This document shows, in pieces, positions 63,573 to 64,000 of a stretch of DNA of 64,000 nucleotides; the first letter of the stretch is position 1, and each line of letters starts with the position of its first letter. This stretch comes from Silurus meridionalis (taxonomy: Eukaryota > Chordata > Actinopteri > Siluriformes > Siluridae): positions 15,949,608-16,013,607 of the forward strand of contig NC_060886.1 of NCBI RefSeq assembly GCF_014805685.1. The letters run 5' to 3'. The position numbers and the translations under genes were made by a program. The notes under the pieces were generated by a model. That model saw only the letters and a list, made by a program, of their open reading frames with translations. It made no database searches and was not told where the DNA came from.

Positions 63573-64000
63573 GTGAGTATATCATGTTCTTGATTTGGTT
63601 TATTGTAGACATGGTGGTGGTGATTTATGCATGTTGTTGGCTTGGCTTGTCTGTCTTGGACTCAAGCCAGGACAATTTGGTCCTGTGAGAACCGATTGCT
63701 TAAATCTTTGGTCCTTAGACAAGAAATTGCATGTTACATGCAGGCATTTCTTTTATGATTGACTGTGAGAGTCTATCATTTGCTATTATTTAATCAATAT
63801 TTTCTATAAATGCAGCAAAATACAATAATTAAATAGCCTAGAAATTTTATTCATGTCATTTAACAGTTTTAATTATCAAAACTTTACACAAGTTTTTATT
63901 TGAAAACTAAATCTGTATGAGAAATGAGATTTTGCTTAAAAGGTCCTAAGGTTTCTGGAGATATCAGCAGTAATAAAATTTTAACACTCTTATTTTATAT

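Overview
The window is vertebrate nuclear DNA, almost certainly from a teleost fish. It is AT-rich with long introns, many dinucleotide and tetranucleotide microsatellites, and several Tc1-like transposon relics of families common in fish. Two repeat tails (6885-7062 and 45101-45306) resemble dispersed repeats I associate with catfish and characins, so an otophysan is my best guess (inference). I see no prokaryotic or viral genes.

Five protein genes could be read by splicing exons by eye, with phases that agree throughout. From left to right they are: mao (monoamine oxidase; only coding exon 1, minus strand, 4388-4436), ndp (norrin; minus, two coding exons, 8448-12861), efhc2 (DM10/EF-hand ciliary protein; minus, 15 coding exons, 21580-30591), fundc1 (mitophagy receptor; minus, five exons, 32458-34584) and kdm6a/utx (H3K27 demethylase; plus, the first 19 coding exons, 36752-63572, with the JmjC part beyond the right edge). 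Gene order and orientation match the block NDP-EFHC2-FUNDC1-KDM6A with MAO on human Xp11.3, but here it fits in about 60 kb.

Layout: 1-4387 is mao intron 1, with a long perfect hairpin and a 450-bp CT tract. 4437-8447 is the mao promoter, the mao-ndp spacer and probably the ndp 3' UTR, with a deleted Tc1-like element. 8673-12669 is the ndp intron, ending in a compound microsatellite beside the splice donor. 12862-21487 is the ndp upstream region, with no gene seen. 21488-30707 is efhc2, whose introns hold a full-length Tc1 relic and which has two alternative-looking last exons. 30708-32112 and 34640-36150 are short spacers. The rest is kdm6a, whose introns hold SINE-like, hAT-like, pogo-like and Tc1-like pieces.

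The genes do not form one pathway. mao and fundc1 products sit in the mitochondrial outer membrane, norrin is secreted, EFHC2 belongs to ciliary microtubules and KDM6A is nuclear. The points most worth a second look are the duplicated terminal exon and the TG-repeat splice acceptor of efhc2, paired X-box-like motifs upstream of efhc2, an NRF1 site at fundc1, loss of the ULK1-site serine beside the FUNDC1 LC3-binding motif, the optional-looking nuclear-localisation exon of kdm6a, and nested or tandem transposon structures.
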